Positions 36,517 to 46,313 are shown, numbered from the stretch's first letter. The stretch: DNA of 64,000 nt from Pseudanabaena sp. PCC 7367 (GCF_000317065.1 NC_019701.1:3048001-3112000); one strand, 5' to 3'. Numbers and translations are program-made. Notes: a model not told the origin generated them from the letters alone.

Positions 36517-37476
36517 TCAACGGGTACATTCATCACTGACGCGATCGAGTTGGGTAATTTCTTCTGGGACGAGTTTAAACTCCAATGCTGCGGCATTTTC
36601 CTGAGCCTGCTTGGCATTTTTTGCACCAGGGATCGGGATCACATTTTGCTGCGCCGCCAGCCAATTGATCGCCACCTGTGCCATTGTTGCATCATAGACC
36701 TCGGCCAAATCCGCCAGCACCCGCAGCAGTGGTTGCACCTTGGTAATGCCATCGCTACCAAACTTAGGATCGAGCTGCCGCGCCCCTTTGGGGGGATTGG
36801 TAGAAGTATATTTACCGGACAAAACCCCCTGCGCTAGGGGGCTATAGGCCAGGATTGTCACACCCAATTCTTCGGCCGCATCAAGGGTGCCATTGGTTTC
36901 CACCTTCTTGGCGATCAATGAATATTGCACCTGATTAACCGTCAATGGAATTTTGCGTTTAGCTAGGGTTTCATGGGCTTTGCGCATTTGATCAGCCGAA
37001 AAATTACTCACTCCCAACGCCTTAATTCTGCCTGCTTTAACTTCATCGGCCAGCGCATTCAGCAGTGTTTCTTGCCCCATCAAAAAGGTAAACGGTTGAT
37101 GGATTTGATACAGGTCGATCGATTCTACCTGCAAGCGCTCCAGGCTCTTGGCCACAGCATCTTTGACCGCCTGCTTGCCTAATCGCCAGGGTACAGGCAT
37201 ATATTTGGTGGCAATTTTAATTTGCGATCGGGGCACCCTGGGGGCGATCGCCTTCATAAATTGGCCTAATAACTCTTCCGATTTACCCAGGCCATATACT
37301 TCAGCGGTATCAAATAGCGTTACTCCTGCATCCAGGCTGGCGCTAAAGGCTTTTTTGACCTCAACCTCGCCATAATCACTGCCATACTTCCAAAACAAAG
37401 TATCGCCCCAGGCCCAGGTACCCACCCCGATCGCTGATACTTCTACGTTACTGTTGCCTAATTTGACCTTTTGCAA
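36517..37476 (-). CDS. Aldo/keto reductase
   Basis: 319 residues. NADPH-dependent (alpha/beta)8 oxidoreductase. The catalytic tetrad is visible: Asp and Tyr in LFDTAEVYG, Lys in IKIATKYMPVP and His in LYQIHQPF. The cofactor-binding C-terminus has IPIPGAKNAKQAQENA. It belongs to a cyanobacterial/plastid-type group; the substrate is not predictable. Confidence 0.93.
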   Translation of the reverse strand: MQKVKLGNSNVEVSAIGVGTWAWGDTLFWKYGSDYGEVEVKKAFSASLDAGVTLFDTAEVYGLGKSEELLGQFMKAIAPRVPRSQIKIATKYMPVPWRLGKQAVKDAVAKSLERLQVESIDLYQIHQPFTFLMGQETLLNALADEVKAGRIKALGVSNFSADQMRKAHETLAKRKIPLTVNQVQYSLIAKKVETNGTLDAAEELGVTILAYSPLAQGVLSGKYTSTNPPKGARQLDPKFGSDGITKVQPLLRVLADLAEVYDATMAQVAINWLAAQQNVIPIPGAKNAKQAQENAAALEFKLVPEEITQLDRVSDECTR

Positions 37477-37603
37477 TTTTCCCAGCCCAACTCTTTGATC
37501 ATGATTTTACGCGCTGCGGCTCAGAATATTAACCGTGGATTAGAAGTTGAGCCGATCGGCCTATATGGTTTTGCGGGGCGATCGATTTTAATCAAAATTC
37601 ATG

Positions 37604-38611
37604 TTAATTAATTGGAATAAAACCATTATTGGTGGCAAGCTGCTGTCCTTGGGGCGATAGGGCTAGTTCAATAAATTCCTTTACTGCTGGGCTGGTTTGC
37701 TTGGTGGTGATCAGGAAAATATTCCGGCTAATGGGATAAGTATTATTTCTGATCGCATTAATATCAGTGGGCAATGAGTCATCGATCGGCATAATCCTGA
37801 CCGTGGACTGATTTGCCACCTGTGACACCGTAGCATAGCTAATGCCGTTATTGCCCAACTCCCGAATAATTGCCGTAGTTTCGTCCTGGGGCCAGGTAAT
37901 AAAATTAGCGCTATCTGGCGCAAAAGATTGCGAGAGCAAAACCACATTTTGAAATAGATCCCTGGTGCCGCTGGCCTGGGCACGATTGATTACTTTGATT
38001 GGTACATTGGGGCCGCCCACCTCTGACCAGTTAGTAATCCGCCCTTCATAAATCTGGCGTAATTGACTCATGGTAAGGCCACCGCGATAGGGATTACTAG
38101 CGCTAACCACCACGGCCACTGCATCCTTGGCGATCGCTACTACCTGTAGGTTGGCAGTCGCTTCTTCGGGCTTGAGCGGACGGGAGCTAGCCGCTAGATC
38201 CACAGTGCCATTGATTAAATTGCGAATGCCGCCACTGGAGCCATTGGGATTATTAGCGGGTTGGCCATAGATCGCGGGAATACTGGGATTAGCCTGGGCA
38301 TAAGCATTATTTAAGTTTTGCATTAATGCCACCATGGTGGTGCTGCCATCGATCTGCAACAGATTGGGGTTGGGCAGAGTCGCTTCAATGCTGGCCAAAC
38401 TAGCACTAGCCGGAGCATCGCCATTAGACTGATTATTATTGCTATTACTACTGGGTTCTGAGGTCGTTGGCTCAGTTGGATCAGATGACTCAACCACGAT
38501 CGAATCGCCGCCATCCCGTCCCCGCACAAACCAATAGCCTGCCCCCAAGAGACCCACGGTAACCGCCAGACTGGCCACTAGTACGATCGTTTCATTATTT
38601 TTCTGTGCCAT
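37604..38611 (-). CDS. PstS-like phosphate/substrate-binding protein, membrane anchored
   Basis: 335 residues. The N-terminus has an uncleaved-looking span (ETIVLVASLAVTVGLLGAGYWFV) followed by a Ser/Asn/Glu-rich linker. The periplasmic binding domain begins LLQIDGSTTMVALMQNL and includes SSGGIRNLINGTVDLAASSRPL and INRAQASGTRDLF, the typical phosphate-contacting loops of PstS-type proteins. No pst permease genes are adjacent, so the family and location are supported but the ligand is inferred. Confidence 0.85.
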   Translation of the reverse strand: MAQKNNETIVLVASLAVTVGLLGAGYWFVRGRDGGDSIVVESSDPTEPTTSEPSSNSNNNQSNGDAPASASLASIEATLPNPNLLQIDGSTTMVALMQNLNNAYAQANPSIPAIYGQPANNPNGSSGGIRNLINGTVDLAASSRPLKPEEATANLQVVAIAKDAVAVVVSASNPYRGGLTMSQLRQIYEGRITNWSEVGGPNVPIKVINRAQASGTRDLFQNVVLLSQSFAPDSANFITWPQDETTAIIRELGNNGISYATVSQVANQSTVRIMPIDDSLPTDINAIRNNTYPISRNIFLITTKQTSPAVKEFIELALSPQGQQLATNNGFIPIN

Positions 38612-38910
38612 TTCTACTAACTTCCCTAATTCCCATGCATAGCTAGAGTCTAGGTTAGCTTATCGCCGTGGAGATTGCAGCTTGTGGTGGTTTATTGGTG
38701 TGTTGCATATTTCAAATGCTCTTTTGCGCGAGCGATCGCATCAACTCAGCAGAGAAGCAACAGAGTTTTGTTGAAAAACGATCACAAAAAACAAGTTTTA
38801 CTGCTATATTTTGGATCTGTTGCGCGTAATGGCGTAGTGACAATCGGGCTCATGTGACGTTAGCTAATAATTAAAGGTCTTTTATTAGTGTCATATAGCC
38901 ATATAGAACT

Positions 38911-39147
38911 ATGGAAGAAAAAGCGGGGAAGTGCAGGCATTGCGGGGAAATAGAAGTAAGACGCTCTCGGCGTAGGTATATTTACGATTACCCATTGTCC
39001 TGGGTGGGAATCTATCCCTATCGCTGTGCTTTTTGTGTAGTGCGGTGCTATAAACTTGGCCGCGATCGCTACGTGGCGGAGTCGATCAAGTCTTCTGTTC
39101 AATTAGTTAAACCAAATCAGCCAGTTTCTCAAGCCGTTGATGGTTAA
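38911..39147 (+). CDS. Small zinc-ribbon protein
   Basis: 78 residues. Two CxxC knuckles (KCRHCGEIEVRRSRRR and YRCAFCVVRC) are separated by a 26-residue basic and aromatic stretch (IYDYPLSWVGIYPY). The type is widespread in cyanobacteria, without known function. The C-terminal ~25 residues are likely disordered. Confidence 0.75.
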   Translation: MEEKAGKCRHCGEIEVRRSRRRYIYDYPLSWVGIYPYRCAFCVVRCYKLGRDRYVAESIKSSVQLVKPNQPVSQAVDG

Positions 39148-39622
39148 TATTTAGCTACGGAATAGGCTTGTGGGAGAAGAAGTAAGGATTTTTTTAGCAA
39201 AGGATTTGTAAGTCAGTCTTAATCCTCTAGCTAAATGTTATGCATGACTGCTTAGGTTAGCCATTGCAAGCCGCAATCAATAATTTCAACTATGGCGATC
39301 GCAACCCGATCGTCATTATTCTTGGCCGTTTGCGACCTACACCAACAACAAGCCAAGGGATTATCTAAATCTATCAACTTAGCTTGTAATTAATCTCGTG
39401 AATTAAGACTTAAAAAGCCCCAGTTATTGCTCTAAGCGTCTCAATCTAAGACATTAGACTTGACTCGTTGAGAGCTAGTCAGGAGCAATTTGCTACTCTT
39501 GCTTTGTTTCGTCCATCTCTAACCATATAAATTACTCAGGGCTACTGAAGTAGGCTAAGTTCATTTCGATTTGCACTAAATGAATATACAATGAAGATAA
39601 ACCGACTGGATTATTGCAAAAG
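39148..39622. other. Intergenic region, nothing recognised
   Basis: 475 bp between two plus-strand genes. HIP1-like sites occur near 39296-39312. No hairpin with a T run, RNA gene or small gene stood out. Confidence 0.5.
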
Positions 39623-40423
39623 ATGACTGGCACACCACAAATCACGATCGCCCAAATCACGGACATTCACCTGTTTGATGATTCTGGCCTGACTCTCAAG
39701 GGCATTGATACCAATAGCTCATTCCAAGCCGTGTTGGCAGCGATCGCTAACCTGGAACAGCAGCCCGATCTGCTTTTGGTTACTGGCGATCTCACCCAGG
39801 ATGGGCTTAATCACTCATACCAACGCCTGCACCATGAACTATCGCACTTATCAATTCCTGCCTATTGCATTCCTGGCAACCATGACAGCGCCGAGTTAGT
39901 CCAAAACTTCCTGGCGGATATGGCCGCGATCGATCGTCGCCTGGTTCTGGGCAATTGGCAGATTTTATTATTAAATTCCGCCGTGCCAGGACAAGTGCAT
40001 GGCCATCTAGCTGATGCCACTTTGCAATGGCTGGAATGCCAACTAGAAGCGAATCCCGACCTAAATACCCTGATCGCGCTGCATCATCCGGCTCTGGCGA
40101 TCGATTCCGAGTGGATGGATATGATCTCGCTCCAGAACCGCGATCAATTCTGGCAGATTTGCGATCGCTACCCGCAGATCAAGGCGGTGATCGCTGGTCA
40201 TGCCCATCAAGACATTGACGCATTTTGGCAGGGGAAGGGCTCACAACAAATCCGCCATCTGGTTACGCCATCTACCTGTGTGCAGTTTGCGCCCCAGAAA
40301 AACTGTTTTGCGCTGGATTATGAGCGATCGCCTGGATTTAGACTGCTATATCTCTACGGCGATGGCAGGGTGGAAACAGAAGTGAAACGCTTACCTCAAG
40401 GGAAATTCGTGCCGACTCGATAA
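39623..40423 (+). CDS. CpdA-like metallophosphoesterase (3',5'-cyclic-AMP phosphodiesterase)
   Basis: 266 residues from ATG at 39623. Calcineurin-type metal ligands are all visible: QITDIHLF, LLVTGDLTQDG, CIPGNHDS, ALHHPAL and IAGHAHQD. Length and motif spacing match CpdA, which hydrolyses cAMP. Substrate choice cannot be proven from sequence. No cyclase or CRP gene is in the window. Confidence 0.88.
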   Translation: MTGTPQITIAQITDIHLFDDSGLTLKGIDTNSSFQAVLAAIANLEQQPDLLLVTGDLTQDGLNHSYQRLHHELSHLSIPAYCIPGNHDSAELVQNFLADMAAIDRRLVLGNWQILLLNSAVPGQVHGHLADATLQWLECQLEANPDLNTLIALHHPALAIDSEWMDMISLQNRDQFWQICDRYPQIKAVIAGHAHQDIDAFWQGKGSQQIRHLVTPSTCVQFAPQKNCFALDYERSPGFRLLYLYGDGRVETEVKRLPQGKFVPTR

Positions 40424-40471
40424 GTCTCGATCGATAAAGATGCAAAATCTTCGATCGCTCTATTTAATTAA

Positions 40472-41185
40472 CTACTTGGGCATCGTCAGCCGATACATTT
40501 TAAATAATTCACCCTCCCGCTGAGTGGAGATTCTGCCAATATTTGCGGCGATCGCTTCAAATTCCTTGAGTGGTGTTAAAAATACTTCTGCGCCTAAGTA
40601 GGTTTCCAGGATCGCCCAATTCTCGGCAATTTCTGAGTTCGGATCGATCGCATCAAACACCAACACCCCGCCCGGTTTCAAAACTCGTTTTGCCTCTTGC
40701 AAGACCATTTGCCAATATTCGATCGGGTAATAGCAGCTAAACCCCGTGGCCACGGCGCGATCGAAGCTGTCATTTTCATAGGGCAACTGGTGGGCATTCC
40801 CCAACTCTACGCCCTTAAATAGTTTGGAATTGAGTTGCGACCCCCTGGAGTTAAGCGCATCCCTGGCGACGGTGCTGATCTCCAGACCATGAAAATAGAC
40901 ATTCCAGTCATTCCAGGGATAGATCAAAAAGCTTACGCCGCAGCCAATATCCAGGCAATGCAGATTCTTTTTGAACTGGGCGATCTCCCAGAAGGGTGAA
41001 CTAGTCCGGCTGGAGAGGGTATGGCCGACCCATTCTCGAAACAGGGGCATCGCTTCGATCTCATCGGGCAAATCAAAGGATTCTTGTTTATATTCCTTAT
41101 CAAACCTTTTCCGCGTCGCGGCAATCAGCTTTTCCCAATCGGGTGAGCTTTGGGGCTTGGGGATTTCGTAGTTGATCGCGGGCAT
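40472..41185 (-). CDS. Class I SAM-dependent methyltransferase
   Basis: 237 residues. SAM-binding motif LHCLDIGCGVSFLIYPW, then YFHGLEIS, LPYENDSFDRAVATG and LKPGGVLVFDAIDP. N-terminal residues 1-60 are helical and probably cover the substrate site. The substrate is unknown. Confidence 0.88.
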   Translation of the reverse strand: MPAINYEIPKPQSSPDWEKLIAATRKRFDKEYKQESFDLPDEIEAMPLFREWVGHTLSSRTSSPFWEIAQFKKNLHCLDIGCGVSFLIYPWNDWNVYFHGLEISTVARDALNSRGSQLNSKLFKGVELGNAHQLPYENDSFDRAVATGFSCYYPIEYWQMVLQEAKRVLKPGGVLVFDAIDPNSEIAENWAILETYLGAEVFLTPLKEFEAIAANIGRISTQREGELFKMYRLTMPK

Positions 41186-41278
41186 AGGCTATTTTTGGGT
41201 TTGATCTATCCTTAATCAACTAACAGCCTATCCCTTAACCTGGTGATAAACGGCGATCGTCATAAAAACTTAATTCAC

Positions 41279-42346
41279 TTATTTTAAATAGGCGTATAGC
41301 AATCTAATGCAATTGGCGATCGCGCCGAGGTGGGCAATCTCGTAGCCGTGGGTGTTTTCGGTGGGGAAACCCAGACAGGCGGCGCGGGGCACATGGCCGA
41401 ATTTCATGGCGATCGAGCCATCGCTGCCAAAACTATTCAACACCGCAAATTGCAAGGCTAATTTATGATCCTGGGCAATCTGGGCAATGCCGCGATTCAG
41501 GTTTTCATCATAGACCCCATAGGCATCCTGGGACAGCAACACGGGGGCATCGTTGTCCTCGATCGGATATTCGCATGAGAGCGGGATGATCTCCAGCGCA
41601 ATCAGGGCATCGAGCGATCGCTGGTTACTAAAATACATCGCGCCGATCGCGCCTACTTCTTCATTGGCGGAGGCCAGCAGATAGACATCGGTTTTGGGTT
41701 GCCCATTAGTTTGCCCAATTACTTCGGCCAGGGTGAGCAGGATCGCCAGGGATGCTTTGTTATCGAGGGTGTAGCTGGCAACATAATCCTCACTGAGCCG
41801 AAAGGGTTGCTTGCGGTGTTTGCTAATCACCATGCGGGTGCCGGGGCGAATCCCTGCTGCTGCTAGCTTCTGTGGGCTGGCTTTGGTTTCTAACCAGGCA
41901 TCGTCCCAACTCAGGGCTTTGCTGGTTTGAAGTTCTTTCTGGGGCGATCGATGGGAGATGTGCCGCGAGCCAAAGCTCAACACGGCGGAGATGGTTTCAC
42001 GATCGCCGAGCAGGTCTACGATCCCTTCGCCATAGACCCAGGGGAAGGAGCCATCGAGTTTACCGATTTCGATCTGGCCGTATTGGTTAATGCTCTTAAC
42101 GATCGCGCCGATTTCGTCTTTGTGCGCGGTGATGGCGATCGCGCTGTTGGAGGCTGGATTGTTTTTGGGGCCAGGAATTTTAGCAACGATGTTTCCGGCG
42201 GCATCTTGCCAATGTTCTAGCTCTAGGTTGGCAAACTGGGCGAGCAGGTATCGATCGATCTCGGCTTCTGCACCGCTGGGGGAGTGGCACATGACTAGTT
42301 CGCTGATCAGGTCGTAGAGGCGATCGGGGCGCAATAGCTCTTCCAT
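41279..42346 (-). CDS. M42-family (glutamyl/deblocking) aminopeptidase
   Basis: 355 residues. Co-catalytic metal and catalytic positions: ITAHKDEIG, YTLDNKASLAI, ASANEEVGAIG and the last His in ENTHGYEIAH. Members are large tetrahedral aminopeptidases of the cytosol. An insert near residues 125-150 (SHRSPQKELQTSKALSWDD) falls in the PDZ-like dimerisation domain. Its start is only 42 bp from the distal end of CRISPR array 1. Confidence 0.9.
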   Translation of the reverse strand: MEELLRPDRLYDLISELVMCHSPSGAEAEIDRYLLAQFANLELEHWQDAAGNIVAKIPGPKNNPASNSAIAITAHKDEIGAIVKSINQYGQIEIGKLDGSFPWVYGEGIVDLLGDRETISAVLSFGSRHISHRSPQKELQTSKALSWDDAWLETKASPQKLAAAGIRPGTRMVISKHRKQPFRLSEDYVASYTLDNKASLAILLTLAEVIGQTNGQPKTDVYLLASANEEVGAIGAMYFSNQRSLDALIALEIIPLSCEYPIEDNDAPVLLSQDAYGVYDENLNRGIAQIAQDHKLALQFAVLNSFGSDGSIAMKFGHVPRAACLGFPTENTHGYEIAHLGAIANCIRLLYAYLK

Positions 42347-42388
42347 TGGCGATTGTTGGTATGGGGCTTTTTTGAGTCTAGCTTATTT

Positions 42389-43347
42389 GTGGTTGTCCCC
42401 TTGCGGGGTAATGGGTTTGAAAGCTCGTTTCAGCCCTCGTACATTGCAACAGATGTTCCCCAGTTTCAGTCCCCTTGCGGGGTAATGGGTTTGAAAGACC
42501 CGACGAACACCCTATGGCCGTCAAAGCGGTTAACAAGGTTTCAGTCCCCTTGCGGGGTAATGGGTTTGAAAGCTTGCTGAACAGGGCTGGTGTGTTGTTG
42601 GTGACCAGAACGACGGTGGTTTCAGTCCCCTTGCGGGGTAATGGGTTTGAAAGTTGAAGCAATATCATCATTAACAGACATTGATGCATATAGTTTCAGT
42701 CCCCTTGCGGGGTAATGGGTTTGAAAGCCCCACCCCTCAGGTGGAGTTGGTTAGCTTCAGGCCAGTTTCAGTCCCCTTGCGGGGTAATGGGTTTGAAAGT
42801 CCACATGGCAGCTAATTTTGCTATTGAGCTTGCAACTCCAGCAGGCAAGTTTCAGTCCCCTTGCGGGGTAATGGGTTTGAAAGTCTTTTGCTTTAAAATT
42901 TTACTCACCGATCTTGTTTTTCGGTTTCAGTCCCCTTGCGGGGTAAAGGGTTTGAAAGTTCAAAGCGAATGGAACAAGCTGCGCAACACGTGGCTCGACC
43001 ATGTGTTTCAGTCCCCTTGCGGGGTAAAGGGTTTGAAAGAGACCGAATTGGCCCATCTGCTTCTAGCGCAGTTGATCAGACAAGTTTCAGTCCCCTTGCG
43101 GGGTAAAGGGTTTGAAAGCCAGTCTTGGTCTGTCCAAATCTGAGATACAGGCCGAAAAGTTTCAGTCCCCTTGCGGGGTAAAGGGTTTGAAAGAGCTATC
43201 AAGATGCTTTCTGGATCGAACTGACTGGTCGTGTTTCAGTCCCCTTGCGGGGTAAAGGGTTTGAAAGTCTGACGATGACCAATATCATGTAAAACATTCC
43301 AACAGAGACGGTGTTTCAGTCCCCTTGCGGGGTAAAGGGTTTGAAAG
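42389..43347 (-). CRISPR. CRISPR array 1: 13 repeats of 35 bp, 12 spacers
   Basis: Repeats begin at 42389, 42463, 42538, 42619, 42693, 42765, 42849, 42924, 43005, 43084, 43159, 43233 and 43313. On the plus strand each reads GTTTCAGTCCCC...TTTGAAAG; on the minus strand it ends in GGGGACTGAAAC, the usual cyanobacterial 3' end with an ACTGAAAC handle. Transcription is therefore from right to left. Spacers are 37-49 bp, a wide range typical of type III or I-D systems. The repeat at 42389 is degenerate, as expected for the leader-distal end. Repeats 1-7 contain GGTAATGGG; repeats 8-13, nearest the leader, contain GGTAAAGGG. No cas gene is in the window. Confidence 0.99.
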
Positions 43348-43560
43348 AGCCCCAATTTTGAGCCCATACCCAGAGCGGCATCTGGAGGTCAAATCTCCAT
43401 AGGTCATTTTTATTGCCAAAAACAGCCCATTATTGCCACTAAAAATCAAATTTGGAGAGCTGAAACCCTTGCTAGGCAAGGCATCTCCATAGGTCAACGT
43501 AACTATGCGGTTTTCAAGGATCGGGCGACCTGTGGAGATTATGTAAGGTCACAATCAATA
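43348..43560 (-). promoter_or_regulatory. Leader of CRISPR array 1
   Basis: It follows the last repeat and is homologous to the leader of array 2. It contains ATCTCCATAGGTCA twice (43393-43406 and 43483-43496) and an inverted near-copy at 43527-43539. A perfect CCTTGC-TAG-GCAAGG hairpin lies at 43467-43481. The block at 43501-43522 (beginning AACTATGCGGTTTTC) is identical in both leaders. The promoter and the spacer-integration signals should lie here. Confidence 0.85.
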
Positions 43561-43774
43561 ATCTACTGAAAACCACCGCAAAAGTCCAGCGATCGCCCCC
43601 AGCTTAATTTAAATTTACAACCCACTATGCCATCCCACAAAGCGGCACATAGACCAGCCCAACCAGCAGCGATCGCCCAGTAAGATAGCCCAGTAAGATT
43701 AATCAAATTTAATCGCAGCATCGCCCCCAGCGGCTTAAGCTGAAAGCTCACTTGCCATCTCTATAAAATCACCT

Positions 43775-45238
43775 ATGTCCCAGGGAACCACTTCACAATC
43801 CACCGCCTCAGAACAACTCGCCAAGCCCCTTAGCTTTTCTACCAAGCTAGCCTATGGTGCAGGCGATCTGGGTACAGCGATCACCGCCAACATTCTGGCC
43901 TTTTTCCTGCTGTACTTTTTCACCAACGTAGCTGGCATGAGGCCCGACCTGGCTGGAAGTGTTTTATTAATTGCCAAGGTATCTGACGCGATCAACGACC
44001 CAATCGTGGGCGTGCTGAGCGATCGCACCAACTCCCGCTGGGGCAGACGGCATCCCTGGATGGTGGCCGGAGCTTTGCCGTTCGGGGTGTTTTTTGTGAT
44101 GCAATGGCTCGTCCCCACCAGCAATCAATGGGGCTTGTTTTTCTATTACGTAGCGATCGCGGTGCTGTTTAACCTGTTCTATACGGTGGTCAACCTGCCC
44201 TATACCGCCATGACCCCAGAGCTAACCCAGGACTATAACGAGCGCACCAGCTTAAATAGTTTTAGGTTTGCCTTCTCGATTGGTGGCAGCATTGTCTCAT
44301 TGCTCGTGGCAGGAATGCTCCTTGACCGGAACCGGATCCCAGATCAACGATTGGCCTATATGTTGCTGGGACTATTCTGTGCGGTGGTTTCGGTGATTGC
44401 CATACTTTGGTGCGTGATTGGCACCCGTAAGCGGATGGCTCTGGCGGAAGGGGAACGCAGTTCATTCAAAACTGTAACGCCAATCCCAATCCGGCAGCAG
44501 CTCAAAATTGTCCTGAGCAATCGACCCTTTTTATATGTGATCGGCATTTACTTTTGTTCCTGGTTGGCACTGCAAATCACCGCCTCGATCATTCCGTTTT
44601 TTGTGGTTAACTGGATGAAAATGCCAGAAAAACAAATTTCCTTAGTTTCGATTGGTGTACAGGGAACTGCCTTGCTGATGCTATTTGTATGGAGCTTTGT
44701 CAGCAATCGGTATGGCAAAAAGGCAGCTTATTTTATGGGGATGGTCTTGTGGATTATTGCCCAGGCGGGATTGTTTTTACTACAGCCAGGCCAGGTGATC
44801 TTACTTTATATCCTGGCGATCGTAGCTGGGATCGGCGTGTCGGTGGCCTATCTAATTCCCTGGTCGATGGTGCCAGATGTGATCGAGTTGGATGAATTAA
44901 ACACAGGTCAGCGGCGTGAGGGCATTTTCTACGCCTTTATGGTGTTCTTGCAAAAAATGGGCTTAGCAGTAGGTTTGTGGTTCCTGGGGATTGGCTTGCA
45001 ACTGGCTGGTTTCCAGAAACAGATCCCAGACGAAGCAGTACAACCCGATTCAGCGCTAATGGCGATCCGGATTGCGATCGGCCCCCTGCCTACGATCGCC
45101 TTAATTCTCGGTCTGGTGCTGGCTTACTTTTATCCAATTACTAAAGAGTTCCATGCCCAGATTATGTTGCAGTTGCATGAAAAGCGGTTGGCGGAGGCTG
45201 GCGAGACGATCGAGGGGTTGGAGCGTGAAGATAGTTAA
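43775..45238 (+). CDS. GPH-type sodium/sugar symporter (MFS superfamily)
   Basis: 487 residues, twelve predicted spans. It has the glycoside-pentoside-hexuronide family pattern: KLAYGAGDLGTAI near residue 25, DAINDPIVGVLSDRTNSRWGRRHPWM in the loop 2-3 region, and YTAMTPELTQDYNERTSL. The substrate is not predictable. It converges on pheA with an 18-bp gap. Confidence 0.88.
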   Translation: MSQGTTSQSTASEQLAKPLSFSTKLAYGAGDLGTAITANILAFFLLYFFTNVAGMRPDLAGSVLLIAKVSDAINDPIVGVLSDRTNSRWGRRHPWMVAGALPFGVFFVMQWLVPTSNQWGLFFYYVAIAVLFNLFYTVVNLPYTAMTPELTQDYNERTSLNSFRFAFSIGGSIVSLLVAGMLLDRNRIPDQRLAYMLLGLFCAVVSVIAILWCVIGTRKRMALAEGERSSFKTVTPIPIRQQLKIVLSNRPFLYVIGIYFCSWLALQITASIIPFFVVNWMKMPEKQISLVSIGVQGTALLMLFVWSFVSNRYGKKAAYFMGMVLWIIAQAGLFLLQPGQVILLYILAIVAGIGVSVAYLIPWSMVPDVIELDELNTGQRREGIFYAFMVFLQKMGLAVGLWFLGIGLQLAGFQKQIPDEAVQPDSALMAIRIAIGPLPTIALILGLVLAYFYPITKEFHAQIMLQLHEKRLAEAGETIEGLEREDS

Positions 45239-45256
45239 AGATATTGAGGACAGAAC

Positions 45257-46219
45257 TTAAATATCTTCGATATTATCGATCGCTACTTTCTCGATCCCAT
45301 AGCTACCAAAAATCTTCAGGGTTTCGCATAGTGATTCTAGCTCGGCGATCGCTTCCTGGACATGCTTTTCAGCGATCGATGCTTCGATATCGGCAAAGAA
45401 AATATAATCACCCAGGGATTTTTTAGTGGGGCGCGATTCAATCCGACTCAGGTTAATGTTGCGATTGGCAAACACTGACAAGGGGCGTACTAAAACTCCC
45501 GGCATGTTGGCTTTGACACTAAACGCCAGGGAAATATGCTCATTGTTGGCGATTGGATCTTGCTTGCTAAGATCGTTATTAACTTGATCAAGATCGCCTG
45601 AATCTCCTGTCAATTCAGATTGCTTAGTCTGATTAGTACCAGTATTAGCAGAGCGATCGAGACTCAGCACCAGAAAGCGGGTGTAGTTGTCGGGATAGTC
45701 ATTAATCGGACAGGCCATGATCGGCAAATTGTACATGGCGGCTGCCCGTTGCGAGGCGATCGCCGCTGCCGTACCTGTGCCATCTTCTGCCACCAAACGC
45801 AAACCGTCGGCAGTCGAGTGGGCAGGGATTTGTTGTACCTGTGGTAAATTTTCGCCAACCCAATTTTGACATTGCGCCAATGCCTGGGGATGGGAGTAAA
45901 CGGTTTTGATCGCTGCTTTCTCCGGAGCCTGGGTAATCAGCGCATGGCGGATCGGCAATACCAACGCCTGTTGAATTTGCAATTGCTCCCACTGCCACAA
46001 ACTGTCAAGGGTCATGGTCACGCTACCCTGGATCGAATTCTCGACCGGAACCACCGCCACCAGTGACTCTCCGGTTGCTACCGCTGCCATTGCCTTTGAG
46101 ATCGTGGCATAGGGCTGTAGGTGTACATAATCTTGAGGCCAACCGCGCAGCTTCAAAAAGCTGATCGCTGCCGCCTCTGTATATGTGCCCGCTGGCCCTA
46201 AATAAGCAACCGTGGTCAT
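45257..46219 (-). CDS. pheA: Prephenate dehydratase
   Basis: 320 residues. Converts prephenate to phenylpyruvate in phenylalanine synthesis. Catalytic domain: VAYLGPAGTYTEAA, VPVENSIQGSV and the NYTRFLVL motif with the catalytic Thr. The C-terminal ACT regulatory domain contains LSRIESRPTKKSLGDYIFF, the ESRP phenylalanine-sensing motif. A Gln/Asp/Asn-rich insert of ~25 residues separates the two domains. Monofunctional, without chorismate mutase. Confidence 0.96.
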   Translation of the reverse strand: MTTVAYLGPAGTYTEAAAISFLKLRGWPQDYVHLQPYATISKAMAAVATGESLVAVVPVENSIQGSVTMTLDSLWQWEQLQIQQALVLPIRHALITQAPEKAAIKTVYSHPQALAQCQNWVGENLPQVQQIPAHSTADGLRLVAEDGTGTAAAIASQRAAAMYNLPIMACPINDYPDNYTRFLVLSLDRSANTGTNQTKQSELTGDSGDLDQVNNDLSKQDPIANNEHISLAFSVKANMPGVLVRPLSVFANRNINLSRIESRPTKKSLGDYIFFADIEASIAEKHVQEAIAELESLCETLKIFGSYGIEKVAIDNIEDI

Positions 46220-46313
46220 AGATTCATTTTGTGATTACGGTCATTAGCCTTGCAGCTTTGCGATCGCACTCTATCTCAACTTGATAAAGCAGGCAAGTGC
46301 CAAAAAAGTCACA

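Noticed and set aside
38675-38857. 60-codon frame downstream of HIP1-rich DNA
   Set aside because: No ribosome-binding site, random-looking composition, no family.
42353-43202. Open frames through CRISPR array 1 with repeated FQSPCGVMGLK or LSNPLPRKGTET peptides
   Set aside because: They are translations of the CRISPR repeats, not proteins.
43563-43751. 62-codon minus-strand frame next to the CRISPR leader
   Set aside because: In the promoter region of the transporter; composition not protein-like.
45238-45267. AAGATATT/AATATCTT inverted repeat as a bidirectional terminator between the transporter and pheA
   Set aside because: The stem is entirely A-T rich with a 14-nt loop and no T run, and it overlaps both gene ends.
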